A DNA stretch of 64,000 nucleotides. Origin: Epiperipatus broadwayi. Lineage: Eukaryota > Onychophora > Udeonychophora > Euonychophora > Peripatidae. The position numbers and the translations under genes were made by a program. Where the stretch lies: assembly GCA_028023455.1 (NCBI GenBank), contig JAQFVV010000003.1, positions 2,070,001 to 2,134,000 on the forward strand, given 5' to 3'. Of this stretch, positions 47,000 to 60,054 are shown one piece after another. Under the pieces are notes generated by a model that was given only the letters and a program-made list of their open reading frames with translations, did no database searches and was not told the DNA's origin. Each line of letters begins with the position of its first letter. Positions within the stretch are counted from its first letter, which is position 1.

Positions 47000-49480
47000 G
47001 TGATGTAATGCACTATCTCCTTATGCAGAGTCAGGAATCTTTCATTCACTATGCCCAGAGAAACCTGTTAGCCACTTTACTTTCCCTTTCCACTTCCTGC
47101 CCTAAATTTTCCCATATTCTTCTCTATCCTGCTCCATCCCATTTCCATAATATAATTTTTGTCAATTTCATAGCCTTTATATCAAAATCCCTCTTATCTT
47201 TTCCAAAACCCAGAAAAAAACAATAATTTATTTTCTTTATAATCACTTTATTTATATTTATTCTTCCACAACTTCATTATGTGTGCCCTTTCTGCTTTTA
47301 TGCATTTACATTCAATTAATAGGTGCTAATATTTTCTGGGCCTTCCTTAAACAACTTTCAGATCATTTATGGATATATTCCTTTGTTGCTGAAGATCCCA
47401 TTCAAGCCTTAAACTGTAAACTACTTTTCTTGCTATTATCATATTCCATTTACATCTATATATATTTAAACTCTTTTTTGCTTTCCATACTATTTCTCCA
47501 TATCTCTAACTCCCTATTCTTTATTAATGCATCTATTCTTCTATTTCATTCCTTACCACTATAACACTCAACAATCCTTTTAAAACAATCATCTCATTTT
47601 TTGTATAAGTACACTAACATAAATTCTTTATCCAAATCTTCCGTATACAACATTATCTTTCATACCCATCTTGTAACCTGCCCTTAATTCATAACCTAAT
47701 TAAATACTATTTTGGCTGTTCTTTTATTATCCTTAAACTGCAATCTCCCAAACAGTTTTATTTTGCTTTTTGCACCTCTCATATAGAAACTTGACCATCC
47801 CATTTCTCCTTGAATTGCCTCTTTTGCAATCCACATGTTTGCATCTAATGCATGTCTTCCTACTTGTCTTTGTACTTTTTCTAAGTTATCTAATACCCCT
47901 TTACTAACACATAATGCATAATTACTAGATGTTAACCCTAGTACTGCCATTCCCTTCCATACAGTTTTAGCTACATCATACTTATTATATGAAAACACTG
48001 TTAATTTCTTTATCAATCCCCATCTTTTTTTATTTCATTTATCAATTTTGTCTCCCATTCATCCAAACAATTTATAGATTATTTTAATATGATTCCTAAA
48101 TAGTTATACTTATTAATCAGACTTAACTTTATATATCCCAATACATAAATTTTTTGTCTTCTCTTTCTCCAGCAATAATCATCATTAATTTTGATTATCC
48201 TCACTAAATTTCATCCCTATTACCTTACCCACCAGGTGCATGTCCTCAGCATAACTTTAATATCTTCCCTTCTTTTGGTGAACAAGAAGACATCATTCGC
48301 AAATAAAAGACCCAATAATGTATATACTCCCTTGCCACCTAGTACTGGTATCTCTACACCTCTTTCTATTGCTCTATTTTTCTCAAATACAACAAATGCA
48401 AAATAGGTGCCATATGTATTCTTTCCTTAGTCTTACATCTCATCCATTTTTCTTTTTTTTTTGATAACACTGCCACTATATTCTTTATAAATCACACTCA
48501 TTAAAACTTCACTTCCTTGTTTTGCTAAATACAATCCATCTCTGCTATATAACTCCCTCTTACTAATAAAAAAAATCCCACATATTCACAAACCTAACAT
48601 TATTTCTCCCACACAATTGTTTTAATGCGTCATTTATAGAATATACCCTATCTAACGTACCTATTGTCAAATATTAGTAATAGTTCAACTATTCCTACTC
48701 TTCTTTTAATCTTACTCAAGTTACTAATCAATTCTATGTATTCATGCATTACTCTCTCTCTCTCTCTGATGGTTCTGACAAATTATTTGTTCCTACCATC
48801 TCTACTCCCTTGTTTCTTTATCTTAACTGTAACATTCCTAATTCTAGCTCTAGGCAGATATACTCTTACATACCCATTTCTATTTTGCCTCTGCAAATAT
48901 ATCTCCACACTGTCTAATTAGTAAATATCCTATCAATACTGTCTCATAGTTTACATTCCCTAATTCATCTGTAACGTTCTCTATAACCTTCTGGACTTCA
49001 TTATCTACTTCTTCCTTATCATTCTTACTCAATAATTTGTTTTATCTGCACATGCTTTGTCTCTTAACAATTTAAATTTTACTTCTACATTCTTTACTTC
49101 TTCCTCTATCTTACTTATTCTTTGGTAAACTATCTGCAATTACATTACCTATTTTTTCATCAATATTGCTTGTTAATCCACTAAAACATACTCTATTCTA
49201 TCTTCTTTGAGTGCAATTTGCTCCATTTCTCCTGACTTTCTCTTTAAGCTATCTTCAATTAGAAACCATTTTTACATGTCTTTTATCATACTTACACACT
49301 GTCAACATAAACATAAACCTGTTACATTCTTCCAAGTCATATTTAAACATTTAAAGTGATAAACCTCATTACATACAGTACACTCTATCATAGCACATCT
49401 TACATATGCATTGTAGGATACAAATGCAATCCATATTACTTATTTTCAAGTCCCCTTCTTTATATTTAACTTTATGCTTC
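47000..49480 (-). pseudogene. Internally deleted CR1/I-like LINE with PHD and SGNH-type ORF1
   Basis: Read on the minus strand, with stops and frame changes, the parts follow in order. A PHD-finger-like segment (about 49400-49290; C..C....YHFKC...W...C..C). A charged coiled-coil stretch (49250-48990). An SGNH/GDSL-hydrolase-like segment: block I VLIGYLLIRQCGD near 48940, where the family has GDSL, then LKQLCGRNNVRFVNMWDFF and the block RDGLYL near 48540. A reverse-transcriptase motif-C region (GLLFANDVFLF near 48300, FADD changed to FAND). The RT C-terminal domain at 48016-47696 (open 106 codons, RHALDANMWIAKEAIQGEMG, GWSSFYMR). A cysteine-poor tail to about 47000. The endonuclease and the RT fingers and motif A are missing between hydrolase and motif C, so this copy is deleted inside. 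Confidence 0.68.
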
Positions 49481-51199
49481 CTCCCTATTTTTCAACTCCT
49501 TTTACCCAAAATGAGAAAAACTTTACGTTCTTACAATGGCAATCAATAAACACTTATTTCCCAACCTTAGGCCTCAAAAGGTTATCTTTCTCAAATAAAT
49601 CATTCCTTTCTTAAATTAAAAAAAAATCTTTAGTAGCAAATACTAAAAACCAAATAAACAAACAATTTTTGTATCAATTAAATTCTCAGTTCTCTGAAGA
49701 TAATTTGCAAATATATATATATAAACTTTAACTTAACTTGCCAACAAAATGGCCACATCACCACAGCTAGTCAGTTAAAACTTTAAATCTACTTTTCTTG
49801 GTCACAGTTATCTCACCACCTTCACACCATTGGCAGAAAATTAAAAATACTAACAAATATTATGCCATCTGTAGGAGATTACTGGCAATTATTAACAATT
49901 GTTTTTATCTTCTCAGTAAGTTATTCTATATTCATAGGTTTATAATCAAAATTAAGTTATAAAATAAAAATTGAAAACTTAACAACTTAGTTGCATCTAT
50001 ATTCATAACTCAATCTTTGGGTTCTTCCTTTATTGTAGGTGCATCTTAACTTTATCTTTGATTATATATTTCTTTTCATTTATTGACACTTTTTAGAGAA
50101 TAAACAAATTTTATCTTACATGATGGATATGATATTTTAAACTAATTATTCTTAATTTTTATTTTAATATTTAAATAAAAGTTTATGAATTATAACTTAA
50201 AAAAATTGTCGTGCATATTTTGGTGAAGGGATTGAAAATAATGAAAAAAGTTTATATATTTTATTTCAAAATTTTATATTATTATTATACAATATTTTTC
50301 AACATGTTTTAATTTACTCAAAGTTTTTTAAGTCTGGGCAAAAAGACTAAGCATATTAAATTGTCTTGTCAAAGACTGAGTAAAGTGTTTTACATGACTA
50401 AGTTCTGATCTGTTACGTGATCAGCATCAATTTTAGTTTGAAACTATTCAATGCATCCCTGAAATATAATTGTTATAATATTTAAGTCAAATGTTATATA
50501 TAGAACTCACAAATAAGCTCTTAACAAGCTTAACAGAATATCTTCAATGCCAGACTGGTTTCTGCTACTGGTTTCCTCAAGCCCAGCACTTTATCTAATG
50601 GATAACTATATATAACATTTATAATACCAACTTGTTAATTTAGGTCATGTGACATATGACTTGATTTCTTTGTAATTTTATTTAAGTCAAAATATTAACA
50701 AAAATATGAAGTTGGCAGACTAACAAAAAATTAAACATGGCATGATTCTGCCTAATTACTGGGTAACTTCTTGTTCACAATGGTTAATTGTAAACCATCA
50801 TTCTCTATCATAGTAATATAATATATTCCAGTTTTTTTTTATAAACTTATATTTTAAAATCCATTTTCCACTATGCAAAAACACATGAAATATATAAATA
50901 TATTAATAAGTATTTTAAAAAGAGATTATCATTGTAGGAAAAGGAAAAAGAAAATTATTTTAACTAATGATACTCATAATTTCCCAGTTAAATTCAGGGA
51001 TACCACTATTTTTGTAAAGACAATTTATCATAGATTTCTTAAAACTATATGACTTTTTATGATTTAAAAAAACAATCCATATAATCAATTTTTTTTTTTT
51101 ACCATTGCTCTATTTACTAACCTTTTTTTATATATATTGACTACCTAGCAAGCTTTTCTAGTTTACAAATGACATTACATTAAAAGAAAAATATAATTA
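49481..51199. other. AT-rich interval, nothing recognised
   Basis: The first part may hold further ORF1 relics of the LINE but I cannot align them. No other feature. Confidence 0.4.
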
Positions 51200-51415
51200 G
51201 AAGAGATTTAAACTCAGCCTTTCAAACTCCCTACAGCTATCCACTCCATCCCATACAACTGATATACATGACCACATACACATGAAAAAGATAAATTATT
51301 TCCAATATATGTATATTGTGCTGAAGCAGCAGCATCTTCCATACATATATATATGATCAGTGCTCAATTTATATTAAGGTAAGAAATCTTCAAACTTTAA
51401 TGAGATGGAATGGAT
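51200..51415 (-). repeat. Dispersed repeat with tRNA-like module (inverted copy 6)
   Basis: The reverse complement carries GATCAGTGCTCAATTTATAT-type sequence inverted, a GATAAATTATTTCC block, and a tRNA-like end (GGGATGGAGTGGATAGCTG, then GAGTTTAAATCTC). Confidence 0.6.
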
Positions 51416-51475
51416 AGCTTCAGTGAGCTTGAAAATCTGAGTTCAAATCTCTTCTAATTGCATTAAATTCAGCAT
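51385..51475 (+). repeat. Dispersed repeat, tRNA-like 3' end only (copy 7)
   Basis: Directly next to copy 6 but in plus orientation. It reads GAGATGGAATGGATAGCTTC, then GAAAATCTGAGTTCAAATCTC. Copies 6 and 7 overlap at their shared border, forming a head-to-head pair. Confidence 0.5.
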
Positions 51476-51529
51476 AGACAATATATTTGTATTTAGAAGA
51501 ATAATATACATATTTAAAACACATTTAAT

Positions 51530-51570
<41 letters not shown>

Positions 51571-51571
51571 C

Positions 51572-51622
<51 letters not shown>

Positions 51623-51789
51623 CATCCATCCATCCATCCATCCATCCACCCACCCACCCACCCATCCATCCACCCACCCACCCACCCACCCACCCACCCA
51701 CCCACCTACCTACCTACCTACCTACCTACCTACCTACCTACCTACCTACCTACCTACCTACCTACCTACCTACCTACCTACCTACCTAC

Positions 51790-51845
<56 letters not shown>

Positions 51846-51846
51846 A
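51530..51846. repeat. 317-bp tetranucleotide tract with changing motif
   Basis: An uninterrupted period-4 array passes through blocks TCTA, TCCA, CACC (with CCAT), TACC and back to TCTA. All motifs are one substitution apart and keep the same phase, so this is one locus that expanded by slippage around successive point mutations. Confidence 0.97.
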
Positions 51847-54041
51847 TTGTACTGCTAATGAATAGCACTACACATAAAATAGTTGTTTACAATCATTAAA
51901 ATAAATCTTATATTTAAATAATGGAAAGATTTTGAAATTAAAATATCTCATTTGAAAAAAAAGAAATCAACAAAAGTTTACAGTGTTTTTTATTATTAGT
52001 TTAAAACAGTTTGTTAAAAGTCAATTCATAAAGTTTTATGAATTAAAGAGTAATTAGAGAGAGAAGAAAATTTAACTTGGCAAAAACTAAACTTTAGAAT
52101 AAATTAACCCTTTTCCCGCCTCCTACGAAGCTCCTCATCAACATCTGATGTCACTCTAACTCTGCCAGTTCTTATGCTAAAATATTCGTTTGATAGGTTT
52201 TGAATAGGTTTTTAAAAGTTCTGTAAGATGGTGCCCTCTTCCGAATTATTTTACAAGTAAAAAATAAAAAAAAACGCATTTAAACCTAAACAAAGAAAGA
52301 ACATCGGTTGTAATTGGTTGTTAGTGAGCTCTCAGCCGAAAAACACATTCTGATTGGCTGGAAAGAACAAAGAAACCGCCTGATCAAAGAAAATAAAGAA
52401 AAACACTGAGATTTTCATTTCAAATATAATTTTAAAGAATATTAAATATATATTCAGTAATTACAAATGATTTTCAGAGAGAATACTAAAAAAACAAAAT
52501 TATTTTCGAAAAATATTGAAGATTTTAGTAAAAATATTAAACATTTAGTAAAAAGAAATATTTACTTTTCTATAACGTAAAAGTCGACCTTTTTGTTTAT
52601 ATTATAGCTTTTATGTTGCCAAAATTGAATATTTTAGAATAAATAAATAGCAATTTATTTTTGAAAAAACTTTCGTTCTCTTCATAACCTGAAAAATTAG
52701 TAATATACTTTTTATAAACGTATCTGAGTTGAATTTAATATTATAGGCGATTATGTTTTAACAATAGGCTTTGTCTTCAGTTTGTGAGTTATCCAATTAA
52801 AAGATTTGATTTTTACCTCATACAACCAATAATATAATTAGCGGTTAAAAGATTAAGAAAGAGGTATTTAGAAAGTTTGTTCTATTAAAAGTAAATGCAG
52901 TTAGCCTGAAGAGGAATGTAACTGAGAAAATTTAAAAGTATTAAAGAAAAAAAATCTTAAAAATTAAAAAAATTCTCCATTTATTTAAAATAAAATAAAT
53001 ATATGTGTGCGTAAATTGATTTTAAATATAAAGAAAATAATAAAATGTTTGTGTGTGTGATAAAAATAAAATAAAATATGAAAGTTAAATATAAAAATAT
53101 TAAACAAAAGCTTATAATTAAATTTTAAGAACTCAAAAATTGCAAATACTGATAAGGAGAATGGATTAGCAATGGCTATTAATTAAAATCTGTAAACAAC
53201 ATGATTAATTAAATATATCTTAAAAATTTAATCAAAGCAGTGGATGAATTTAAAAATTAATTAAAAAGGATGACAACAAGGTCTTCATATAAATAGGGTG
53301 AAAATTTCATCAAGGAGTCATTCATGTATCTAAAGTCAATTACTTATTAGATTTTTTTCCAATGAATACAATGCAGTGCTAAGCAGTTTGGAGCATGTGA
53401 TGAACTCCAACCTCCATCCACAAAAACATCAGCAGTCTGCCTGTCTAATAATTTGAAGCCACCAGGAATGTTTAACTGCCTAAATAGAAGTAGCCTAGGA
53501 TCACAACAGAAGCCTAAAATCCAACCAGTCAGTAAAACACCAATGCAGTAGTAAAGAGCAAGAAACCACCATGTTTAAAAATCCTATAGGTAATAACATT
53601 TTCTTATTCCAATTCCTGATATTAATTAATGTAACCATTGCAATCTTTGAGTATTCCCAGAGTGAGTATAATAAATGAACTATATAGTCAGAATAAAATG
53701 AACTATTTATGTGCAGGTTGATATAATAAACCGAGAGTCCTACAACTTTGAAAATCATACAAACCAACAGCTCATATGATAGAGTGGGTATACATTAGAT
53801 ATATTTTGATACTTATGCTTATTTAATGTCTTATAATAATTGAAAGTTTGCTAATATTTCACATGCACAATTATCTCTCAGACAGCCAATCAGATTTTAA
53901 ACAGCTGTCTTAAGAACGATCAGGCTTTGACACATGACAGAGATTTTGACAAGAAGAGGCTGGTACTAACCTTTTCTCAACTTAACTATATATACCGATA
54001 TATACATATTCGAATTTGGTTCAATATATATATATATATAT
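51847..54041. other. Non-coding interval with a promoter-like block
   Basis: 52090-52400 is less AT-rich and on the minus strand carries two CCAAT motifs about 45 bp apart (CAGCCAATCAG and AACCAATTACA). A third, CAGCCAATCAG on the plus strand, lies near 53884. 53280-53480 is also less AT-rich but shows no open frame of note. The 88-codon minus frame at 53501-53767 looks like chance. (AT)n lies at 54024-54041. Confidence 0.4.
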
Positions 54042-57000
54042 TGTGACCCCTCCCACCTAACACTAACACTAACAATTACCCGGGGCGCCAATTCTATGGA
54101 TCATAGAATAAAATATTCATTTAATTTTACTTAAATTTACTCATGAGGCTCTTAATTGAAGATTTACCTAAACTAACTCAGTTGAGGGATACAGAGGTGA
54201 ATGAGGTGTACAATGTACACTAGATGTGGGAGAAAATATAATTACTAATAGGAATAAACATCTATTAATTTCTCTTCTAGAAAATAACTAAATTGGTAAA
54301 TTCTACCAGCTAAATTTAATTTAGTAATACTTTATATTTCACCTCCTCCCATCATCCATATACACTGAACAACCTCTACTACATTATACAATTAACTAAC
54401 AACTAAAATAAAATAAAAGTAATATTTCAGAAATTGTAATGTATAACTCATTAAGTTTAAACTCAACTAAATTTATCATTAATAAATTTTAATTACACAC
54501 TAATCTAATCTGGCTAAATGAACTTATTGTTTAATCTAAAGGCTATATTAAAGACCTCAGGGAATTAACTTATAGTATGGTTTGATTTGATAGGCTTGAT
54601 TTGATATTTCTGTACCCAGATTATTACTTCAACACTATAAAATAATATTATAAATCAAACAATACTCTAATTAAATACTTACAGTTAGATAATGAAAGAA
54701 ATAGGGTACGTTTTGATTTCAATTCATCATCTAAACACAATTAAATAACAAAACCTTTTTAAAATGATCGGTAGGCAATAGGCATCTCATATAGTGCTTG
54801 AATCAAGGAAATCAACATCATCATCTTGAGATTTATTATCGTTAAATAAAATACAATTATATTGCATTAAATAAAATAAAGGTATAAGCATGTGTGGAAA
54901 TGTAGAACACGAATGAATGTTAGAAGAAATTCCAAAATACAAATTTAAATAATGAAATATTTATTAATCAATAAAAATAAAAAAATAGTTAGATCAACAT
55001 TTATCTTTTGTTGGTACTGATACCAATCCAATAAAGGACTTAAGATCCTTAGGAACAACTCATACATAGGATATAACATCATATAACCCATTAATTTTAT
55101 ATATCTGCTACATTTTATTCCTTAATGTAATTAATAACTTGATAACATCTGTCTGAAAATATTAAATGAATTTAATAAATTCCTATTATTTATTGTGAAC
55201 AATGACTATTTAGCTATTAAGGATTTCTGGTGGACTGATATAAGATAAACTAATAAATATAGTTTTACACTTTAACAACTAATTACAAATATATATATAT
55301 ATATATATTTATTCAACATTTACTGAATATCAATTATTCTCTAACTAAATTTCTAACAACAACATAATTACTATTCTAAAGATTACATAAGTTAGGATTT
55401 TGCATTGTTATTTTCAATTATCTGAAATAACTCCAAATAAGGGGATTTACCTTGGATAATCTGAAATTATCTTACCAGAGAAAATAAACACTTTTGTTAA
55501 TCAAATGCAGTTTTGCTTTGTAGTTTTAAGTAAAAATATACCATTAAATCTAGGTTTTGCTTTGCCAAATATAAATCAGTCTTGGTGCTCATCAACCAAT
55601 ATCCTGTCCTAGCTTAATTATTTATGATCTAAGAATAAAATCAATGAAATAAAATTTAAATAACTACTGCAAATATTTTACAATGATAAAGGAAAAATTC
55701 TACATTAATGATGGATTTTTTTTTTTTATATTCAATTAAATTTAATAATCTGTGCATGTATCTGTCTTATACGGTGTGTTAAATACAATAATTAAATAAT
55801 GTCAATAAATCCAATCGGTTTTCTTATGATGTTTCAAATATAATCATAATACGGTTGGAAGTGAAGATCAATCAATCTTTATTCATCAACTATAGTACAG
55901 TTGTTTTATAAGACACCAGACTTTCCTTTTATTCTTCCTTTTATCACAAACTATCAACACTAGGCTATAGCATGAGCTGGAAAATATCTAATACTCAGAT
56001 GGGATAACAGATTTATAATTCAAATAGGTAAATATAACAACCACTACCAAGTCTATCTTTAAGACTAAATAATTGGTGGAACAACACACTACCAAATGAA
56101 AACTCTTCCGATACAGCCCTATAGCTTCATACATATCTAATTCTATATATCAAATACAAATGGAGGACTTACTCTACTCCTATCAAAAATATGCTCCAAT
56201 ACATGGAGAAGAAAAGGAATATTCAATTCAATATACTACATTGCTCTACACCAGGTGAATTACCCACATTAAATACTCATCTAACAAATATAACGATTTA
56301 ATCCCATAAAATATTGTAAACATTGCAAAACTTTATAACATATAGCCACAAAAATACCTATCATTCTGTCATAATAAAGAAATAATAATTCTCTTTTGAA
56401 CAACTTCTTAATTCTCCAAAATTGATTGATCATCCCAATTCCTCCCGAATCCGATTGACCTAAAGCCACTTTCAATGGCAATTACACACTTATAAATAAG
56501 TTCAATAATAGACACACACACGCGCATATGAGCATAAGAGATACAGATAATTTAAAATCGCGGTATACAAAGAATCATTGTTAAAATATTAATGATTATT
56601 ATTAGAATTGGCAAAGAATAAAGATCTCATATCTGATAACATTTCAGATTTGGTAACGTTCAAACATCCATTTGAAAATAAATATTAATTACTAAGCGAA
56701 GTAAGACGAATAATAATTCTTTTTAATATACTATAATGCACTTATATTGGCACAACTCAGTAGCTGAATTAAACATAAGTAAATAATGAAATTATATGTC
56801 ATAAACAAAATAGCTATTGAAAATAATTATTTGCTACTAATGAAACGAAATACACTCGGTAAGATTTGATATAATTAACTCTTTTTTTTCTTTTAACTAA
56901 TTGTTCACCCCCTTTTGAATGGACTCTTCCACTCGTTTTTTTTTTTTTTTTGTGTGGGAGTTATCAACACACGCACAACCAAACTTATGTTATTAAACAA

Positions 57001-59292
57001 TAATAATAAAATAAAATTACCAGCACAATATATTCTCCTATTATGCTATTGGAGATGTTCTGGTAGAGATAATACAATAAGGATACATATAATAAATATA
57101 TTCAAAATAATAACACATTCTTTAACTAATATTATCTACTAAATATACCGTTACATAAAATAAAGTTCTCTTCTTTCTCCTTTCTGAACAAAATGAGACA
57201 CAAGTTTATAAAAGTTTTCACATGACGGTCCTTGTCATGTCTCCAAATAGTAAGGGAAAATAATTGGACTGCACAAAACAAATAGGAAACATTAAACGCA
57301 AAGAAGAATGTATTGATGCATCAAATAAAACACTTCCTGCAGGAGAAATAAAATAAAATTTGTTGACATGGTAAAAGCATATTCAATGTTTTTAGTTTTC
57401 ACTAATGAATCGCAATTAATGTTGGAAATAACAGACTTCCTTAATGAACAATATGTTTTTTTTTTTTTTTTTTAATATACGTAAATTAAAAGTTGGTATT
57501 TTCCTCCTAAGATATCCGAAATATTTAACCACACTTTTATACAGCCATTCATAATAGGTACGAGAATTAATGACACAAACCTGTTGGCACTATTAATATA
57601 GTAGCGTCACTTAATTTATGTTTTGATAATTTCTTTCCTGTCACTATTTTAGAAAGCACATAATGATTAAAACATACTTAAGGATACTTAATTTTATATC
57701 CTTCATTTTAATGATGAAATATAGACAATTAAGGTGCTAGTTCAGATATATGATAATAAAGTTGCATATTTCTTGCATATATTTTAAATATTAAATTTTC
57801 TTCTATACTTAACATGGAATTTACACATAACAGTTTTAATAATATTCAACGAAAGTTCATATTTTTCCAATACACACCCGCAAGACGCCGTAAATTTCCT
57901 CTTCCTACTATAATTAGAGTTTCTATATTTAATTGTAATACAATAATTAAATACCATTTTCTTCTTCCCTGTTAACTTTAAATTTAAATAAAGCAATTTA
58001 AAAGTTCTATTAAGTTTTCCCATTTTCCTTAAGTAAATAATAATTTCTATTAAATAACTAAATAAACACTTACACGCATTTTGGTTAACGTCGGAATAGT
58101 TTAAACAGTCGGGTGGGAGCGAACTGACATATCTTCTGTGGTTTACGTACGCATTTCGCGAACAAACAATGCAATTAAAGTTTTAAGATTGCACTTTGAA
58201 ATAAAAAATATATATATAACTTTGTTATTAAACTTTGCTAACAATAATTACTAGTTATAGTTGTACTGGTTCACTATAACGGTTTTCCATAAAAGTTTTA
58301 ATTAACTGCCTTTTGAAGCAATAGTGAAATGCCCACTTGGAATGTAATAGTAGAATGTCCTCTTAAGTAATAACAACGGAATGCCCCCTGAAAGTAGCAA
58401 GTACTGACTTTTATAACCTTTTTACAATAATAATTACATCATAGGGCTATCTCCCAATTATTCGCGATAATGTTACATCATTAGAAAATAATTGTCAATT
58501 ACTCCGCCCACCGCCCGATCTGATTATATATGCAAAACCAGAGACAGTTAAAAAAAAATAGTGGTGAAAGGAAAAAAAAATATTACATTAATAATTAAAT
58601 GTTTTTAAAGCAGTATAATCAAGTTAATGACAATAGCTTTAATAAATGAAATATTTTTCATTATTGGTCATTATATAATTCGCTTGTCCATAATTTACTG
58701 ATATATTTTAAATGTAATTAAGTTAGTTTTTTTTTTTTTTAAAACACTGTTATTGCTACAATTAAATATTTGAAAGTAATATGGGATATTTAATGACTTA
58801 ATGAAACACGTGAGCTAAAAATGAAGTCGGACAATGCATGAATGTTTTAGTATTAGTATGCTATAATATTATACCGATACTAATTAAAATGATAATGTGA
58901 ATAATGATGAGTGAACTATGTCCTGCTGTTTATGCTATATGTTTTAAATGTACATAACAAACGGACCAGAAAATCATTCAAATAAAACTGACTATTGCCT
59001 TAAGAGCTAATAAACCAAGTAAATATCAACTTAAACTATATTGATTATATACAAAACAAGCCACCCCCTTTATTCTATTAATGACTATACCCTAAAATAA
59101 TACCAAACATTAAAAAAAAATCTACTAATTACACCTGTACCTACTATTGACTATATTCTTAAGTAAGAATAAAAGGTTTTAACAATTTCACGCTATTTCA
59201 TCTTTTTTTTCAAGAGGTAGTGCATCAGATAAGACTGATACACCACCACACTACTACAATGACTACTTCTGGTGCCAAACCAGAAGGTCACA
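54042..59292. mobile_element. 5.25-kb unit with TGTGACC/GGTCACA ends, candidate giant solo LTR
   Basis: The unit starts TGTGACCCCTCCCACC at 54042 and ends CCAGAAGGTCACA at 59292, giving a 7-bp inverted terminus of TG...CA type. Both outer edges are (AT)n, compatible with an AT-type target duplication as in elements 1 and 2. I find no long direct or inverted repeat inside and no coding signal. The left end holds a GC-rich ACCCGGGGCGCCAATTC (54079-54095), the reverse complement of a TTGGCGCCCCGGGT primer-site-like motif. The right end holds a small hairpin, CTTCTGG(TGCCAAA)CCAGAAG. A single LTR left by recombination is the simplest reading; orientation is uncertain. Confidence 0.45.
58080..58560 (+). 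promoter_or_regulatory. CpG-containing, promoter-like block in the 5.25-kb unit
   Basis: 58090-58165 is rich in CpG for this window (ACGTCGG, GTACGCATTTCGCG). At 58503-58517 CCGCCCACCGCCCG precedes TGATTATATATGC (TATA-like) by about 10 bp. If the unit is a plus-strand LTR this would be the U3/R border, leaving about 770 bp to the end. This is inference only. Confidence 0.3.
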
Positions 59293-60030
59293 ATATATAT
59301 ATATAATTGCACAAGTGAAAGATTAGCAAACTTTCAATTATTACCAATTTATTAACAACATGTGATTTAGACAAATATTATTTACATACATTATAAATAT
59401 CTTATGTTTATTATAATATATGTAAAGATATATGCTATTATGTATTACTATTTTATTCAGAAAAGAAATGTTGAAATAAATTATTTTAAAAATTAGTATT
59501 TGTTGGTAAATTTTCTTAATTATACTACTATAAGAACAATTTAGCAGAGAAGTTATATAAGCAATTTATTATATTATTCTTTTGATTGAGCTAGTTGGGA
59601 TTTCTTAGGTGCTGAATTAGTTTGCTGTCATTCAGGGTATGTTAGTTACTTCTTGTAATTAACTGGCACCTGGAGTTTACTTCAAAACAAGAAAGTGCTT
59701 TGAATAACAGGTGTTGAATTTACCAGTTGAGAAGATCTGTGGCCTGGAAATGTAGTCAGAATTGTGTATCTTATATATAGCTTCAGCTTGGTCATAGGTA
59801 CACTTTGGATATTATGCTTCTCTGCCTAAGGGAACAGTGTGGAGCAAGATTTAAATTACAGTCACAGTAGCAGAGTAGATTGAATTTATAATAAATAATT
59901 GTATCATATTTTTTCTATATAAAAGTAAGACTTACAATTTTGCTTTTCACAATTTCTATTTTTATTAAAGAGTAAAAAAGTTTATGCTAGATTTTGGTTT
60001 TCTATTCGTTCTACTATCCCACCTGGTTCA
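59293..60030. other. Interval between the 5.25-kb unit and the RTE
   Basis: 59303-59343 is an inverted copy of 53833-53873 (AATTGAAAGTTTGCTAAT). Otherwise no supported feature. Confidence 0.45.
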
Positions 60031-60054
60031 ATATATATATATATATCATCATTA

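Noticed and set aside
47008-47564. Plus-strand frames as small membrane proteins
   Set aside because: They are antisense to the C-terminal part of the LINE relic, which gives them their hydrophobic composition.
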